From Herminiimonas arsenitoxidans (GTDB taxonomy: Bacteria > Pseudomonadota > Gammaproteobacteria > Burkholderiales > Burkholderiaceae_D), in NCBI RefSeq assembly GCF_900130075.1, contig NZ_LT671418.1:2108001-2172000 (forward strand): a DNA stretch of 64,000 nt. Direction: 5' to 3'. Shown here one piece after another: positions 10,801 to 19,434 of the stretch. The notes beneath the pieces are model-generated. The model did no database searches. It saw nothing but the letters and a program-made list of their open reading frames with translations, and had not been told where the DNA came from. Every line of letters starts with the position of its first letter. The first letter of the stretch is position 1. Made by a program: the position numbers and the translations under genes.

Positions 10801-11000
10801 CAGCGCTGTCGCGCGGCATAGGCAGCGAAACCCAACGTCCATTCGCCTGCGTGATTGTAGGTGGCGTCATCACTGGTACGATCTTTACGTTGCTGATATT
10901 GCCTGTCGCGATACGTTTGTTCGGAAACTTTTCCGAAACTGGCGATAGAAAAGATGACTATGCACCTGCCGGTCCAACACCTGCAGTGAGCAAGGAGTAA
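7845..11000 (+). CDS. Heavy-metal-type RND efflux pump (CzcA/CusA family)
   Basis: A 1,051-residue inner-membrane proton/cation antiporter of the HME-RND class. The first transmembrane helix is followed by a large periplasmic loop. TM4 carries DFGIIIDSAVVIVE with acidic residues D392, D398 and E405, which in CzcA are the proton-relay residues. A second repeat follows, with the C-terminal helices (FIAVAGISVQNGVIMVEEV, PILMTALMAGLGLLPAA). Length fits the family (1,030-1,060). The CzcA signature argues for divalent cations (Co/Zn/Cd/Ni) or Cu/Ag, but I cannot separate these by eye. It lies between adaptor and channel genes and only 5 bases separate it from the channel gene. Confidence 0.93.
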   Translation: MIDRLIVFAMTQRMFVFVLVGALIGFGGYALSNLPIEAFPDVQDVQVRVISQLPGQAPEDMERSVTLPIEREMAGIPRLTNVRSVTMTGLSIVTLTFAEDTDNYFARQQVTEKLATVTLPTGVQPELAPLSTAVGEVYRYTIEAPGLSDTEIRTLQDWTIRPVLRMTPGVADVVSFGGAIKEYQIEVDPLALRKYQITLDQLSQAVNNGSGSAGGGLLRQGDASLVVRSAGLFNSTEDIRKVVVAARQGRAITVGDIATVREGERPRFGIVAADHRDSIVEGIVSMTKGGNPSKINAELKQRIEQLQPRLPAGAKIIPIYDRTELVRHTVTTVAENLIIGALLVIAVLVIFLSSWVAALIVATVIPLSLLFAFILMNARGVSANLISLGAVDFGIIIDSAVVIVEALMVRLAVKSVHDANPIDARSHRLSILYRTMKDMSHPVLFAKAIIILAFVPIFTFQRVEGKIFTPVALTLTFALLGAVLLTFTLVPTLLSYVLQRRTLAEKHKPWLDWLQQRYQRALEYTMTHAKKTLWISAIPVVVAFLLAPRLGSEFMPKLDEGNIWLTITLPTSASLETTKDVERLVRAKLIAYPEVAHIITQAGRPDDGSDPKGPNNLESLVDLKPRKTWRFADKDALVANMSANLASIPGITTNFSQVIQDNVEESLSGFRGEIVAKISGNNLDILENKASQVVDVVQGIRGATDVEATRIGGQTEVVVTPDRMRLARYGITVGDVNTLVTQAMSGVAVTSFFQEDKRFDVVVRIGEKNRNSVDAIGNLQLAIPGSQVGNGPGTIALSDVATIEVKQGASRILREAGSRSVIVKMNLLGRDQGSFVEEAQRAVAEQVKLPPGYDLTWGGQFENSQRAAKRLMVIIPLTVLLIFSLLFWAFRSMRLASLVLGMVPFTLIGGLAALGLSDLHLSVSAAVGFIAVAGISVQNGVIMVEEVILRVREGAEITQAIVQGAVVRLRPILMTALMAGLGLLPAALSRGIGSETQRPFACVIVGGVITGTIFTLLILPVAIRLFGNFSETGDRKDDYAPAGPTPAVSKE

Positions 11001-11005
11001 GCGAC

Positions 11006-12631
11006 ATGAAGAATCGAACATTTGAGCTAGCAATGCCGTCCATTTCGGCACGCCAAAAATCAGGTCATATGCAGCGCCGTATCGTCATCGCAGCAGCCAT
11101 TAGTTTATTGGCCGGTTGCGCTGTCGGCCCCGACTACAGCAGACCTGAATTGACACCGTCAAAAGGTTTTTCGCCTAAGCCATTGCCATCAGCAACAACT
11201 GCCTCGCCTGTACCGGGAGGCAATTCGCAACATTTTGTTTTGTCGCAAGATATTCAGGCAGATTGGTGGACGCTGTTTCGCTCACCGCAATTAAACGCAT
11301 TGGTTGAAAAAGCCTTCGCCGCCAATCCGACTATCGAGTCGGCTCAGGCTGCGCTACGTGTCGCACAAGAAAATGTTTATGCACAACGCGGCTTTTTCTT
11401 CCCGACAGTACAAGCCGGTTACTCGCCAGCACGGACCAAAATCGCTGGCAATTTAGGTGGCAATTCGCCTGGTCTGCAAGGCAATGGCACCAACATTAGC
11501 ACGACCGAAAAGTCATCTTCTCCATTCGTCGGCCCCGTCATCTACAACTTCCACACGACGCAACTGACAGTGGGATATACACCTGACGTATTTGGTGGCA
11601 ACCGCAGACAAGTAGAAAGTCTGGAAGCAGAAGCGAAGTATCAGAAGCTTCAGCTCGAAGCCGCATACATCACTCTGGCGTCCAACGTCACAGCTGCCGC
11701 CATTCAAGAAGCCTTGCTGCGTGAACAAATTGCAATTCTCAATCGCATCATAGAATCCAATACACAATCAGTGGAATTGGTGCAGCGACAATTGAAGGCT
11801 GGATACGCATCACGACTCGATCTCTCCATGCAGCAAACCACATTGCAGCAAGCGAAAGAGCAATTGCCGCCTTTGCAGAAGCAGTTTGAACAAACCCGCA
11901 ATCTGCTGCGTGCACTTGCAGGTGGCATGCAGGATAGCGATTTGCCTGAGTCCTTCGATCTCGCTTCATTGCAATTGCCGGAAAATCTGCCTTTGAGTCT
12001 GCCATCGCAAGTAATTGAGCAGCGCCCTGATGTGCGCGCTGCGGAAGAACAATTGCGTGCAGCCAGCGCCCAGATCGGTGTTGCACTCGCCAATCGCTTG
12101 CCGCAGTTTTCTATCGATGGGACTTGGGGTGGTGCTGCCAATCAGTTCAGCCAAATGTTCTGGAGCTCTGGGCGTTTCTTTGAGTTAGCGGCCAACCTTT
12201 CCATGCCATTGTTCGATGGTGGCGTACTGCGTCATCGTCAACGTGCGGCAGAAGAGTCATACAAGCAAGCTGCTGCACAATACAAGGAAACCGTCATCAC
12301 TTCGTTCCAGAATGTGGCCGATACCTTGCATGCGATTCATGCCGATGCCGAATCATTCAAGCTCGCAGCAGATGTCGCAGATACGACGAAAACCACATTG
12401 GATCTGACTCAAAGGCAACATGCGCGCGGCTACGTCGACCGCCTTACATTGATCACGGCAGAACAGGGATACCGGCAAGCAGCCCTGAACGTTGCACAAG
12501 CACGTGCCACGCGTTTGGGAGATACCGCTGCGCTGTTCCAGGCTTTGGGTGGCGGATGGTGGAATCGTGCCGACAAGGAAAAGAAGGCGGAGACAGAGCC
12601 TGCTATTGCCGCAAGTACGTCGAGTAATTAA
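11006..12631 (+). CDS. NodT-type outer-membrane efflux channel lipoprotein
   Basis: A 541-residue TolC-like outer-membrane factor that completes the tripartite RND pump. It has a lipobox LLAGC followed by AVGPDYSRPEL, the hallmark start of NodT/OprM-family lipoproteins, and two internal repeats with long helices (SAQAALRVAQENV; VRAAEEQLRAASAQIG). The start at 11006 has a good AAGGAGT site but gives a 38-residue signal region. An ATG at 11069 would give a compact signal with Cys17 but has a weak ribosome-binding site. I keep 11006 and flag the alternative. Confidence 0.9.
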   Translation: MKNRTFELAMPSISARQKSGHMQRRIVIAAAISLLAGCAVGPDYSRPELTPSKGFSPKPLPSATTASPVPGGNSQHFVLSQDIQADWWTLFRSPQLNALVEKAFAANPTIESAQAALRVAQENVYAQRGFFFPTVQAGYSPARTKIAGNLGGNSPGLQGNGTNISTTEKSSSPFVGPVIYNFHTTQLTVGYTPDVFGGNRRQVESLEAEAKYQKLQLEAAYITLASNVTAAAIQEALLREQIAILNRIIESNTQSVELVQRQLKAGYASRLDLSMQQTTLQQAKEQLPPLQKQFEQTRNLLRALAGGMQDSDLPESFDLASLQLPENLPLSLPSQVIEQRPDVRAAEEQLRAASAQIGVALANRLPQFSIDGTWGGAANQFSQMFWSSGRFFELAANLSMPLFDGGVLRHRQRAAEESYKQAAAQYKETVITSFQNVADTLHAIHADAESFKLAADVADTTKTTLDLTQRQHARGYVDRLTLITAEQGYRQAALNVAQARATRLGDTAALFQALGGGWWNRADKEKKAETEPAIAASTSSN

Positions 12632-12666
12632 GTCATGAAGTAATAAGGAATGCCATGCATGGCATG

Positions 12667-12721
12667 GTTTTCCGACCGAAGCAAAAAGTAATAATTACAT
12701 TCTGCGCTTCGGTCGGAAAAC
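12667..12721. terminator. Bidirectional hairpin with 16-bp perfect arms
   Basis: Inverted repeat with arms 12667-12682 and 12706-12721 (GTTTTCCGACCGAAGC and its complement) and a 23-nt loop. It lies between the convergent efflux-channel and DUF3025 genes. The right arm encodes the last residues of the DUF3025 protein (VFRPKR), so the hairpin reaches into the coding sequence. A second small palindrome (CCATGCATGG) sits just left of it. A-rich and T-rich ends allow termination in both directions. Confidence 0.6.
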
Positions 12722-13489
12722 AGTTTTATCACCATAAAATTCTGCATCCTGTTCAGGCCACCAACCCGGCACACCCAACACAGGCAATGGTGAGAAATCA
12801 GCTGTACTCAAACCATTCACCAGCTGCAAAGCCACCGTCGTATCGACCCAACGACACTGCTCTTCCAGCGCAAGATCAGATGCAGGACACTCCAGCGCCA
12901 CTATCCACGCATGCCCCGTAATTGCCTTGTACGGCGCCACCAGTTTTTCCATCAAGGCATGACCAAATAAAAACACTGCGCACTCTTGCAGGAAATCTGC
13001 GCGCCGCGTGAGGAACACATCCCCCCATTCATGCGCGCGTAAGGCGCGTACCAGATCGTGATTCGATGTAATTAACAGTGCAGCATTCTCATCAAATATC
13101 GTGGCCGCATCACGCAACTTGCCACGTGGTGCAATCGCCTGCTCTGCCGCCGAGCGCTCAATTTCTCGCGCTTGCAAGGCATTCAATTGAATTTTTATTT
13201 GTGGGAAAGTCAGCCAGACCAAGGCATTGAAAAAATCGTGCAGATTGTCGCGTGTAGGGACATTGCCGGTATTGCTGATGAAGGTTTCATACGCGGTATC
13301 AGGCGGCAAATCGGCTTGCGGCACAAAACGAATCGGCAACTCGCGATGATTGTGCAAACCCATGCCGGATGCGCGCCGATTCAACTCCTGACGCCAATCA
13401 CTGGCTTCTGCGATAGACATACCGGCAGTACGTACGCAGGCCAGCCAGGGGCGCGACCAATCGATGCTATCCAGAAATGATGGCTTCAT
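12695..13489 (-). CDS. DUF3025 family protein
   Basis: A 264-residue protein that I recognise as the DUF3025 family, conserved in beta- and gammaproteobacteria with no established function. Visible features are the long central motif NTGNVPTRDNLHDFFNALVWLTFP, the segment FDENAALL and the C-terminal LPVLGVPGWWPEQ...FYGDKTVFRP, which is typical of the family. No signal peptide or membrane segment is evident, so it is probably cytosolic. It lies 71 bases downstream of pyrC on the same strand and may be co-transcribed with it. Confidence 0.75.
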   Translation of the reverse strand: MKPSFLDSIDWSRPWLACVRTAGMSIAEASDWRQELNRRASGMGLHNHRELPIRFVPQADLPPDTAYETFISNTGNVPTRDNLHDFFNALVWLTFPQIKIQLNALQAREIERSAAEQAIAPRGKLRDAATIFDENAALLITSNHDLVRALRAHEWGDVFLTRRADFLQECAVFLFGHALMEKLVAPYKAITGHAWIVALECPASDLALEEQCRWVDTTVALQLVNGLSTADFSPLPVLGVPGWWPEQDAEFYGDKTVFRPKRRM

Positions 13490-13560
13490 CGATTAATCGC
13501 TGTGCAGAAATTCAAAGTTGAATCGCAATACTTGAAACGGCTTGTGATTCAGACAATTTG

Positions 13561-14619
13561 TCAGACGAACTTCCAGCCTATCGTCTCGCCGCCATTCAAA
13601 GGCACCAACGTTGCATTGCCCAGCGGGAGTTCAGTCGGCACTTGCCATTCTTCGCGTTGCAAAGTGATGGTGCCGGTATTGCGCGGCAGCTTGTAGAAGT
13701 CTGGGCCATTAAAGCTGGCAAACTGCTCTAGTTTGTCCAGCGCGTCGGCTTGATCGAATGCCTGCGTGTACAACTCCATCGCGTGCAGTGCGGTATAGCA
13801 ACCCGCACAACCGCAAGCATGTTCCTTCAAGCCTTTAGCATGCGGTGCCGAATCGGTACCGAGGAAGAATTTATTGCTGCCGGAGATCGCTGCTGCGACC
13901 AAGGCTTGACGATGTATTTCACGCTTCAATACCGGCAAGCAGTAATAGTGTGGACGAATACCGCCCTTGAAGAGTTCGTTACGGTTGTACAGCAAGTGAT
14001 GCGCGGTAATTGTTGCAGCGACATGACCGTCTGCTTCTGCCACGTACTGCGCGGCATCCTTGGTGGTGATGTGTTCGAACACCACCTTCAACTCAGGCAT
14101 ATCGCGACGCAATGGCTTCATCACGCGATCGATAAACACCGCTTCACGGTCAAAAATATCAATCTCTGGATCGGTAACTTCGCCATGCACCAAGAACGGC
14201 ATACCAACCTTTTGCATCATTTCCAAAGTTTTATAGCATTTGGCCAAATCGCTGACACCGGCATCTGAATTGGTCGTTGCACCAGCTGGATACAACTTCA
14301 CAGCATGTACGACACCACTCTCTTTTGCGCGCTGTATTTCTTCCGGTGGCGTATTGTTGGTCAGGTACAAGGTCATCAAGGGCTCGAACTGCATGCCGCT
14401 CGGCAAGGCTGCCAGAATGCGATCGCGATAAGCGACAGCTTGCGCAGTCGTGGTAACCGGCGGCTTGAGGTTGGGCATGACGATGGCGCGGGCAAATTGG
14501 CGCGCGGTATCAGGCAAGACGGAGGCGATCGTTGCGCCATCGCGCAAATGCAGATGCCAATCGTCAGGACGGGTAATGGTGATGCTGGAAGGGCGATTCG
14601 ATGCAGATTTCGTAGTCAT
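13561..14619 (-). CDS. pyrC: Dihydroorotase (class II)
   Basis: A 352-residue zinc amidohydrolase that cyclises carbamoyl-aspartate to dihydroorotate in pyrimidine synthesis. Motifs appear in order: metal-binding HLHLRDG (His22, His24), substrate-binding MPNLKPP, the carboxylated Lys108 in [14 protein letters not shown], metal His in LVHGEV and FEHITT, and the catalytic Asp in LGTDSAPH. Length and order match the E. coli-type enzyme. The DUF3025 gene follows on the same strand. Confidence 0.95.
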   Translation of the reverse strand: MTTKSASNRPSSITITRPDDWHLHLRDGATIASVLPDTARQFARAIVMPNLKPPVTTTAQAVAYRDRILAALPSGMQFEPLMTLYLTNNTPPEEIQRAKESGVVHAVKLYPAGATTNSDAGVSDLAKCYKTLEMMQKVGMPFLVHGEVTDPEIDIFDREAVFIDRVMKPLRRDMPELKVVFEHITTKDAAQYVAEADGHVAATITAHHLLYNRNELFKGGIRPHYYCLPVLKREIHRQALVAAAISGSNKFFLGTDSAPHAKGLKEHACGCAGCYTALHAMELYTQAFDQADALDKLEQFASFNGPDFYKLPRNTGTITLQREEWQVPTELPLGNATLVPLNGGETIGWKFV

Positions 14620-14663
14620 GGCGGCTCTTTCTGGAGATTGCCGCTATTTTACCCGTTCACCCA

Positions 14664-14699
14664 ATAAAAAAGCCGCCTCGGCTTTTAAACGAGACGGCT
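14664..14699 (-). terminator. Intrinsic terminator of the glt operon
   Basis: Stem AGCCGTCTCG / CGAGGCGGCT on the minus strand with a run of T after it, 21 bases past the gltL stop codon and before pyrC. Confidence 0.85.
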
Positions 14700-14720
14700 G
14701 AGTAATGCCAAAAAGACAGG

Positions 14721-15446
14721 TCAATGAATAATCTTGGCCAAAAAGTCACGTGCACGATCCGAGCGCGTCGTGCCAAAAAATTCATCTTTTGTACAATCTT
14801 CAACTATCAAACCCTTGTCCATGAAGATCACGCGATTTGCCACTTTCTTCGCAAAGCCCATTTCATGCGTCACCACCATCATGGTCATGCCATCTTGCGC
14901 CAGGCCGACCATGACATCCAGCACTTCATTGATCATCTCTGGATCGAGCGCAGAAGTTGGTTCATCGAACAACATCGCAATCGGATCCATAGACAAGGCA
15001 CGCGCAATCGCCACACGTTGTTGCTGACCACCAGACAACTGACCAGGGAATTTATCCTTCTGCGCGATTAGGCCGACGCGATCCAGATATTTCAAACCGC
15101 GTTCAGTCGCATCCGGCAAACTACGCTTCAATACTTTGACTTGTGCCAGTGTCAGGTTTTCACTAATCGATAGGTGCGGGAATAATTCAAAATTCTGGAA
15201 CACCATACCGATGCGCGAACGCAAGCTGGATAAATTGGTCTTTGGATCGCCAACCGAAATACCATCTACGGTGATTTTTCCCTGCTGAAAAGGCTCCAGC
15301 CCGTTCACGGTTTTGATCAGTGTTGACTTACCGGAACCAGATGGGCCACACACCACAACCACATCACCCTTGGCGACTTGCGTCGTGCAATCGGTCAGCA
15401 CTTGAAAAGCCCCGTACCACTTGTTCACGTTTTCCAATTCAATCAT
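14721..15446 (-). CDS. gltL: Glutamate/aspartate ABC transporter ATP-binding protein
   Basis: A 241-residue polar-amino-acid importer ATPase. Walker A GPSGSGKST, Q-loop in MVFQNFELFPHL, signature LSGGQQQRVAIARAL, Walker B MLFDEPTSALDPE and the switch His in VVTHEMGF are all intact. The frame extends upstream to 15473, but ATG 15446 preceded by AAGGA gives the usual start MIELENVNKWYG and length. It is last in the order gltI-gltJ-gltK-gltL. Confidence 0.92.
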   Translation of the reverse strand: MIELENVNKWYGAFQVLTDCTTQVAKGDVVVVCGPSGSGKSTLIKTVNGLEPFQQGKITVDGISVGDPKTNLSSLRSRIGMVFQNFELFPHLSISENLTLAQVKVLKRSLPDATERGLKYLDRVGLIAQKDKFPGQLSGGQQQRVAIARALSMDPIAMLFDEPTSALDPEMINEVLDVMVGLAQDGMTMMVVTHEMGFAKKVANRVIFMDKGLIVEDCTKDEFFGTTRSDRARDFLAKIIH

Positions 15447-15456
15447 GTTCTTATCC

Positions 15457-16143
15457 TTATCGAATGATGGCAAACCGTTTTTGCAACTGTTTGACAGCCA
15501 TCGACAGTGCGAAGCTCAGCACAAAATAAACGACGGCAACAAACAGATACATCTCAACTACGCGACTATCACGCTGCGCAACCTTGACTGATGCACCGAC
15601 AAAGTCGGTCACATTCAGCAGCGATACCAGCGACACATCCTGGAACAGCACAATGGTTTGTGTCAGCAAGATCGGCAACATATTGCGGAAGGCTTGCGGC
15701 AACACGACCAGTTGCATCGATTGCCCATAAGTGAATCCCAGCGCGTAACCGGCGTTCACCTGTCCTTTGGAAATACTCTGTATCCCGGCGCGCATGATTT
15801 CGCAGAAGTAAGCGGCTTCAAACAAGATGAAGGTGATGTAAGCAGAACGATCCGCACCGAGCTGGACTGGTCGCTCCGATCCCGTGATCTTTTGCAAGAT
15901 GATAGGCATCAGAAAATAGAACCAGAAGATCACCAACAGCAATGGAACCGAACGCATCAAATTCACATACGCAGCAGCAATCAGCGACAGCGTCTTGAAA
16001 CGCGACAAGCGCGCCATCGCCAATACCGTGCCGAATATCACACCGCCGATTGTCGCCACCACCGTCAATTGCAAGGTGTACTGCAAACCCGTCAATAGAT
16101 AAGGCCAGGTGCGCGTGATGATTTCAAAATCGAGATCACCCAT
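15457..16143 (-). CDS. gltK: Glutamate/aspartate ABC transporter permease GltK
   Basis: A 228-residue inner-membrane permease of the HisM family with several hydrophobic helices and the EAA loop (EIMRAGIQSISKGQVNAGYALG). The upstream-open frame reaches 16179, but the ATG at 16143 has a GGAGG site 6 bases ahead and starts MGDLDFEI, so I chose it. It overlaps the end of gltJ by 8 bases and lies 10 bases before gltL. Confidence 0.9.
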   Translation of the reverse strand: MGDLDFEIITRTWPYLLTGLQYTLQLTVVATIGGVIFGTVLAMARLSRFKTLSLIAAAYVNLMRSVPLLLVIFWFYFLMPIILQKITGSERPVQLGADRSAYITFILFEAAYFCEIMRAGIQSISKGQVNAGYALGFTYGQSMQLVVLPQAFRNMLPILLTQTIVLFQDVSLVSLLNVTDFVGASVKVAQRDSRVVEMYLFVAVVYFVLSFALSMAVKQLQKRFAIIR

Positions 16144-16867
16144 GTTTACCTCCCGCGATATAACCCGGGATAGCAACACGCCGCTCGATCAAGGCCATCA
16201 CGCGATTAGCCGTCATCGCGATAATCACGTAGATCAAGGTCGCAGCACCGAAGGCTTCGAAATAACGGAAAGTCATCTCGCCCATTTCACGTGTGCGGAA
16301 GAACAGTTCAACTAATCCGATCGAATACGCAACTGCAGTATTTTTGATCAGGTTCATCAACTCGGATGTCAGCGGCGGAATGATGATGCGATACGCCATC
16401 GGCAACAGTACGAAGCGATAGGTTTGCATGGTCGTCAAACCCAAGGCATAGCCCGCATAACGCTGACCACGCGGCAAGGCTTGAATGCCTGAACGCACTT
16501 GTTCTGCAATCCGCGATGATGTGAAGAAACCGAGACAGACAACCGCCGTGACGAATTGATGCTCGGTAGGGTCAAGCGTGATGACCCAGGCTTTCACCGC
16601 AGGCACCAAACCCGGCACGACGAAATACCAAACGAAGAATTGCACCAGCAAGGGAATATTGCGGAACAATTCAACGTAAGCACCGCCTAGACGTACCAGC
16701 CAGCGCTTCTCGCTGGTACGCGCCACGCCGACGATCGAGCCGACCACGAAGGCGAATATCCATGCAAAGAAAGCCACCGCCAGGGTCCACCATAGCCCCG
16801 ACAACAAACTCTCTGCCCATGTGCCATCGCCATCAGGAACCTGCTCCAGAAATATGCTTAGATCCAT
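16136..16867 (-). CDS. gltJ: Glutamate/aspartate ABC transporter permease GltJ
   Basis: A 243-residue permease partner of GltK. Hydrophobic segments and the EAA loop (RIAEQVRSGIQALPRGQRYAGYALG) mark it as a HisM-type amino-acid permease, and MDLSIFLEQ... matches the GltJ start. It overlaps gltK by 8 bases and follows gltI by 44 bases. Confidence 0.9.
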   Translation of the reverse strand: MDLSIFLEQVPDGDGTWAESLLSGLWWTLAVAFFAWIFAFVVGSIVGVARTSEKRWLVRLGGAYVELFRNIPLLVQFFVWYFVVPGLVPAVKAWVITLDPTEHQFVTAVVCLGFFTSSRIAEQVRSGIQALPRGQRYAGYALGLTTMQTYRFVLLPMAYRIIIPPLTSELMNLIKNTAVAYSIGLVELFFRTREMGEMTFRYFEAFGAATLIYVIIAMTANRVMALIERRVAIPGYIAGGKHG

Positions 16868-16911
16868 CGCTGCTCCCTTAGATCAATGCAGACCGCAAGA
16901 TCGTCATGCGC

Positions 16912-17814
16912 TTACACGCCTTTGTCGCTAGGATTTTTGAATGCATCCTGTATCGGCTGCGTCATCGGGAAATTCAAATTCATTCCTTTAGGCGGAATCG
17001 GGCTGGTAAACCATTTAGCGTAAATCTTGTTGATCTCGCCCGACTTCATGACTGCAACTATCGACTTATCAACCAAGGCTTTGAATTGCGGATCATCCTT
17101 GCGCAACATCATGCTGTACGGCTCTTCGCTCAAGGACTCTGGCAATATCTTGTAGTCGCCTGGACGTTTGGAGTTGGCAATTTGCCCAGCCAGCAAAACG
17201 TTATCCATGACAAAGGCAACCGCTCTGTCATCCGCCATCAGCAAGAAGGCTTCTGCATGATCTTTGCCGTAGATTTCTTTCACCTGGACGTTCTCGGTTT
17301 TCTTGTAACCCTTCAACAGCGGCACCGAGGTAGTACCCGAAGTAGTAGAGATCGTCTTGCCGTTGAGGTCGGCCAGCGTATTGATGTTGGAAGTCTTTTT
17401 CACCGCTGCCGTGACATTGATCACGAAGTAATTCGGACCGAAAGAAACCTGCTCCTGCCGCACTTTGGAATTGGTGGTCGAGCCACACTCCAGATCGATA
17501 GTGCCGTTGCGCAACAGTGGAATACGATTGCTGGACGTCACTGGTTGCATCACAACCTGGAGCTTAGGCAACTTCAAATCTGCTTTGACCGTATCGACTA
17601 TCTTCATGCACAGATCAACTGCATAGCCTATCGGTTGTTGCTTGTCATCAAGAAATGAAAATGGAATCGACGACTCGCGATAGCCTATCGTGATGGAATT
17701 CGTTTCCTTGATTTTTTTCAGCGTCCCGGTCAATTCTTGTGCGTGCACTGCAGGCACTGCTGCTACCAAGGTTCCTGCACCGAGTGTGATTGCAAGTAAG
17801 GTCTTCAAATTCAT
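16912..17814 (-). CDS. gltI: Glutamate/aspartate periplasmic binding protein
   Basis: A 300-residue solute-binding protein of family 3. The signal peptide ends near residue 25 (AVPAVHAQE). Family motifs include ITIGYRESSIPFSFLDDKQQPIGYAVDLC and DLECGSTTN. The order gltI-J-K-L, a shared strand and the short gaps support one operon. It lies 116 bases downstream of gdh on the same strand, which fits use of imported glutamate by glutamate dehydrogenase. Confidence 0.92.
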   Translation of the reverse strand: MNLKTLLAITLGAGTLVAAVPAVHAQELTGTLKKIKETNSITIGYRESSIPFSFLDDKQQPIGYAVDLCMKIVDTVKADLKLPKLQVVMQPVTSSNRIPLLRNGTIDLECGSTTNSKVRQEQVSFGPNYFVINVTAAVKKTSNINTLADLNGKTISTTSGTTSVPLLKGYKKTENVQVKEIYGKDHAEAFLLMADDRAVAFVMDNVLLAGQIANSKRPGDYKILPESLSEEPYSMMLRKDDPQFKALVDKSIVAVMKSGEINKIYAKWFTSPIPPKGMNLNFPMTQPIQDAFKNPSDKGV

Positions 17815-17930
17815 GGTGTCCCCTCAAAACGTGTCGTCAATATTTTGAAACGTATCTGGCAAATTTCAGGCCAGCTCATTTTTATTCCTGCAAAGGCAAA
17901 AATCTAGTGCGTATTTTCAATGATTTCTAT

Positions 17931-19217
17931 CTATGGATACAAGCCACGCATTTCACGCGCCTGTAATACGCGCGTACAGCCAACAATAAATGCCGCCGTA
18001 CGCAGCGACACTTTCTTCTCTTCTGCCAAGGCCCACACGGCAGCAAATGCTTCACGCATGATACGCGTCAGACGTGAATTGATTTCATCTTCAGTCCAGA
18101 AGAAACTGGAAAAATCCTGTACCCATTCAAAGTAACTGACCGTCACACCGCCCGCATTGGCAATCACATCCGGCACGACCAATATACCTCTGTCGTGCAG
18201 GATATCATCGGCCTCTGGCGTGGTCGGACCATTCGCGCCTTCCAGCACGATGGAAGCCTTGATCTGATGCGCATTGCTTTCGTTGATTTGCTGTTCTAGT
18301 GCAGCCGGCACCAGAATGTCGCAATCCAGCGCCCAGAATTGGGCGGCATCCTGCAATTCATCCGCATCGGGAAAACCCGCTACGCTACCGTTTTTCGTAA
18401 CATAGGCCTGCAATGCCACGATATCGAGGCCACTCGCACGCACCACGGTGGATGCATGATCTTGCACCGCCACGATCTTCGCACCAGCTTCAAAGAAAAG
18501 CCTGGCAGCAACACCACCGACATTACCCAGGCCTTGCACCGCAATTCGCGCCCCCTGTATATCCAGACCGCGCTTGGCCGCCACTTCGCAACCAACCACA
18601 AAGACTCCACGACCGGTTGCATCGTGCCGTCCCAGACTACCGCCCAATGAAATCGGCTTGCCGGTCACCACACCCGATGCGGTACTGCCCTGATTCATCG
18701 AATAGGTGTCCATCATCCATGCCATGATTTGCTCATTGGTGTTGACGTCTGGTGCTGGAATATCCTTGTTGGGGCCGATGATGATATTGATCTCGCTGGT
18801 GTAGCGCCGCGTCATGCGCTCCAACTCAGCTTTCGACAGTGTTTTAGGATCGACGCGTATGCCGCCTTTGGCACCGCCGTAAGGCACGTTCACCGCAGCG
18901 TTCTTGACGGTCATCCACGCAGATAAGGCCATCACTTCCGACAGCGTGACATCTTGATGAAAACGTACACCGCCCTTGCCGGGACCACGCGAAGTATTGT
19001 GCTGTACGCGATAACCTTCAAAATGCGCTACCGTGCCATTGTCACGTTCTATCGGCACGTCGACGATCAAGATGCGCTTGGGTCGCTTGAGCGTTTCCAC
19101 CCAGCGCGCAAGCGAACCGAGATACGGCGTAACACGATCGATTTGTTCGAGATAGACACCCCATGCGCCTATGCCGGATGGAGTGAGGTAGGAAGGCAGT
19201 TCATGCTGGCTGGACAT
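17931..19217 (-). CDS. gdhA: Glutamate dehydrogenase
   Basis: A 428-residue Glu/Leu/Phe/Val dehydrogenase that interconverts glutamate and 2-oxoglutarate plus ammonia. The catalytic Lys lies in [10 protein letters not shown] (about residue 117), the dinucleotide fold in VQGLGNVGG, and the glutamate-site region in [20 protein letters not shown]. The length fits the hexameric short-chain class. The preceding Asp-type Rossmann context suggests an NAD-dependent enzyme, but cofactor choice is not certain. It lies upstream of the glt importer genes on the same strand, suggesting a glutamate-use unit. Confidence 0.92.
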   Translation of the reverse strand: MSSQHELPSYLTPSGIGAWGVYLEQIDRVTPYLGSLARWVETLKRPKRILIVDVPIERDNGTVAHFEGYRVQHNTSRGPGKGGVRFHQDVTLSEVMALSAWMTVKNAAVNVPYGGAKGGIRVDPKTLSKAELERMTRRYTSEINIIIGPNKDIPAPDVNTNEQIMAWMMDTYSMNQGSTASGVVTGKPISLGGSLGRHDATGRGVFVVGCEVAAKRGLDIQGARIAVQGLGNVGGVAARLFFEAGAKIVAVQDHASTVVRASGLDIVALQAYVTKNGSVAGFPDADELQDAAQFWALDCDILVPAALEQQINESNAHQIKASIVLEGANGPTTPEADDILHDRGILVVPDVIANAGGVTVSYFEWVQDFSSFFWTEDEINSRLTRIMREAFAAVWALAEEKKVSLRTAAFIVGCTRVLQAREMRGLYP

Positions 19218-19434
19218 CGAGAATACGCTCCTGAAGTTTTAAAACCAGTGCCATCGACGATGACATCAAGAAAAACCCGGGTAATTCTGTGCAAGCTCAT
19301 TCATGCGCAAGGCATACGGAACATCTTATGCCAATCGTTGATGAATTCGGGAAAAATTTCAATGTAGTCTGCTGGCTAGCTCTCTTCCTGTAGAGCATCA
19401 TGGGCAGGCGAAGTTCCATGCGCCTGCCATTAAC

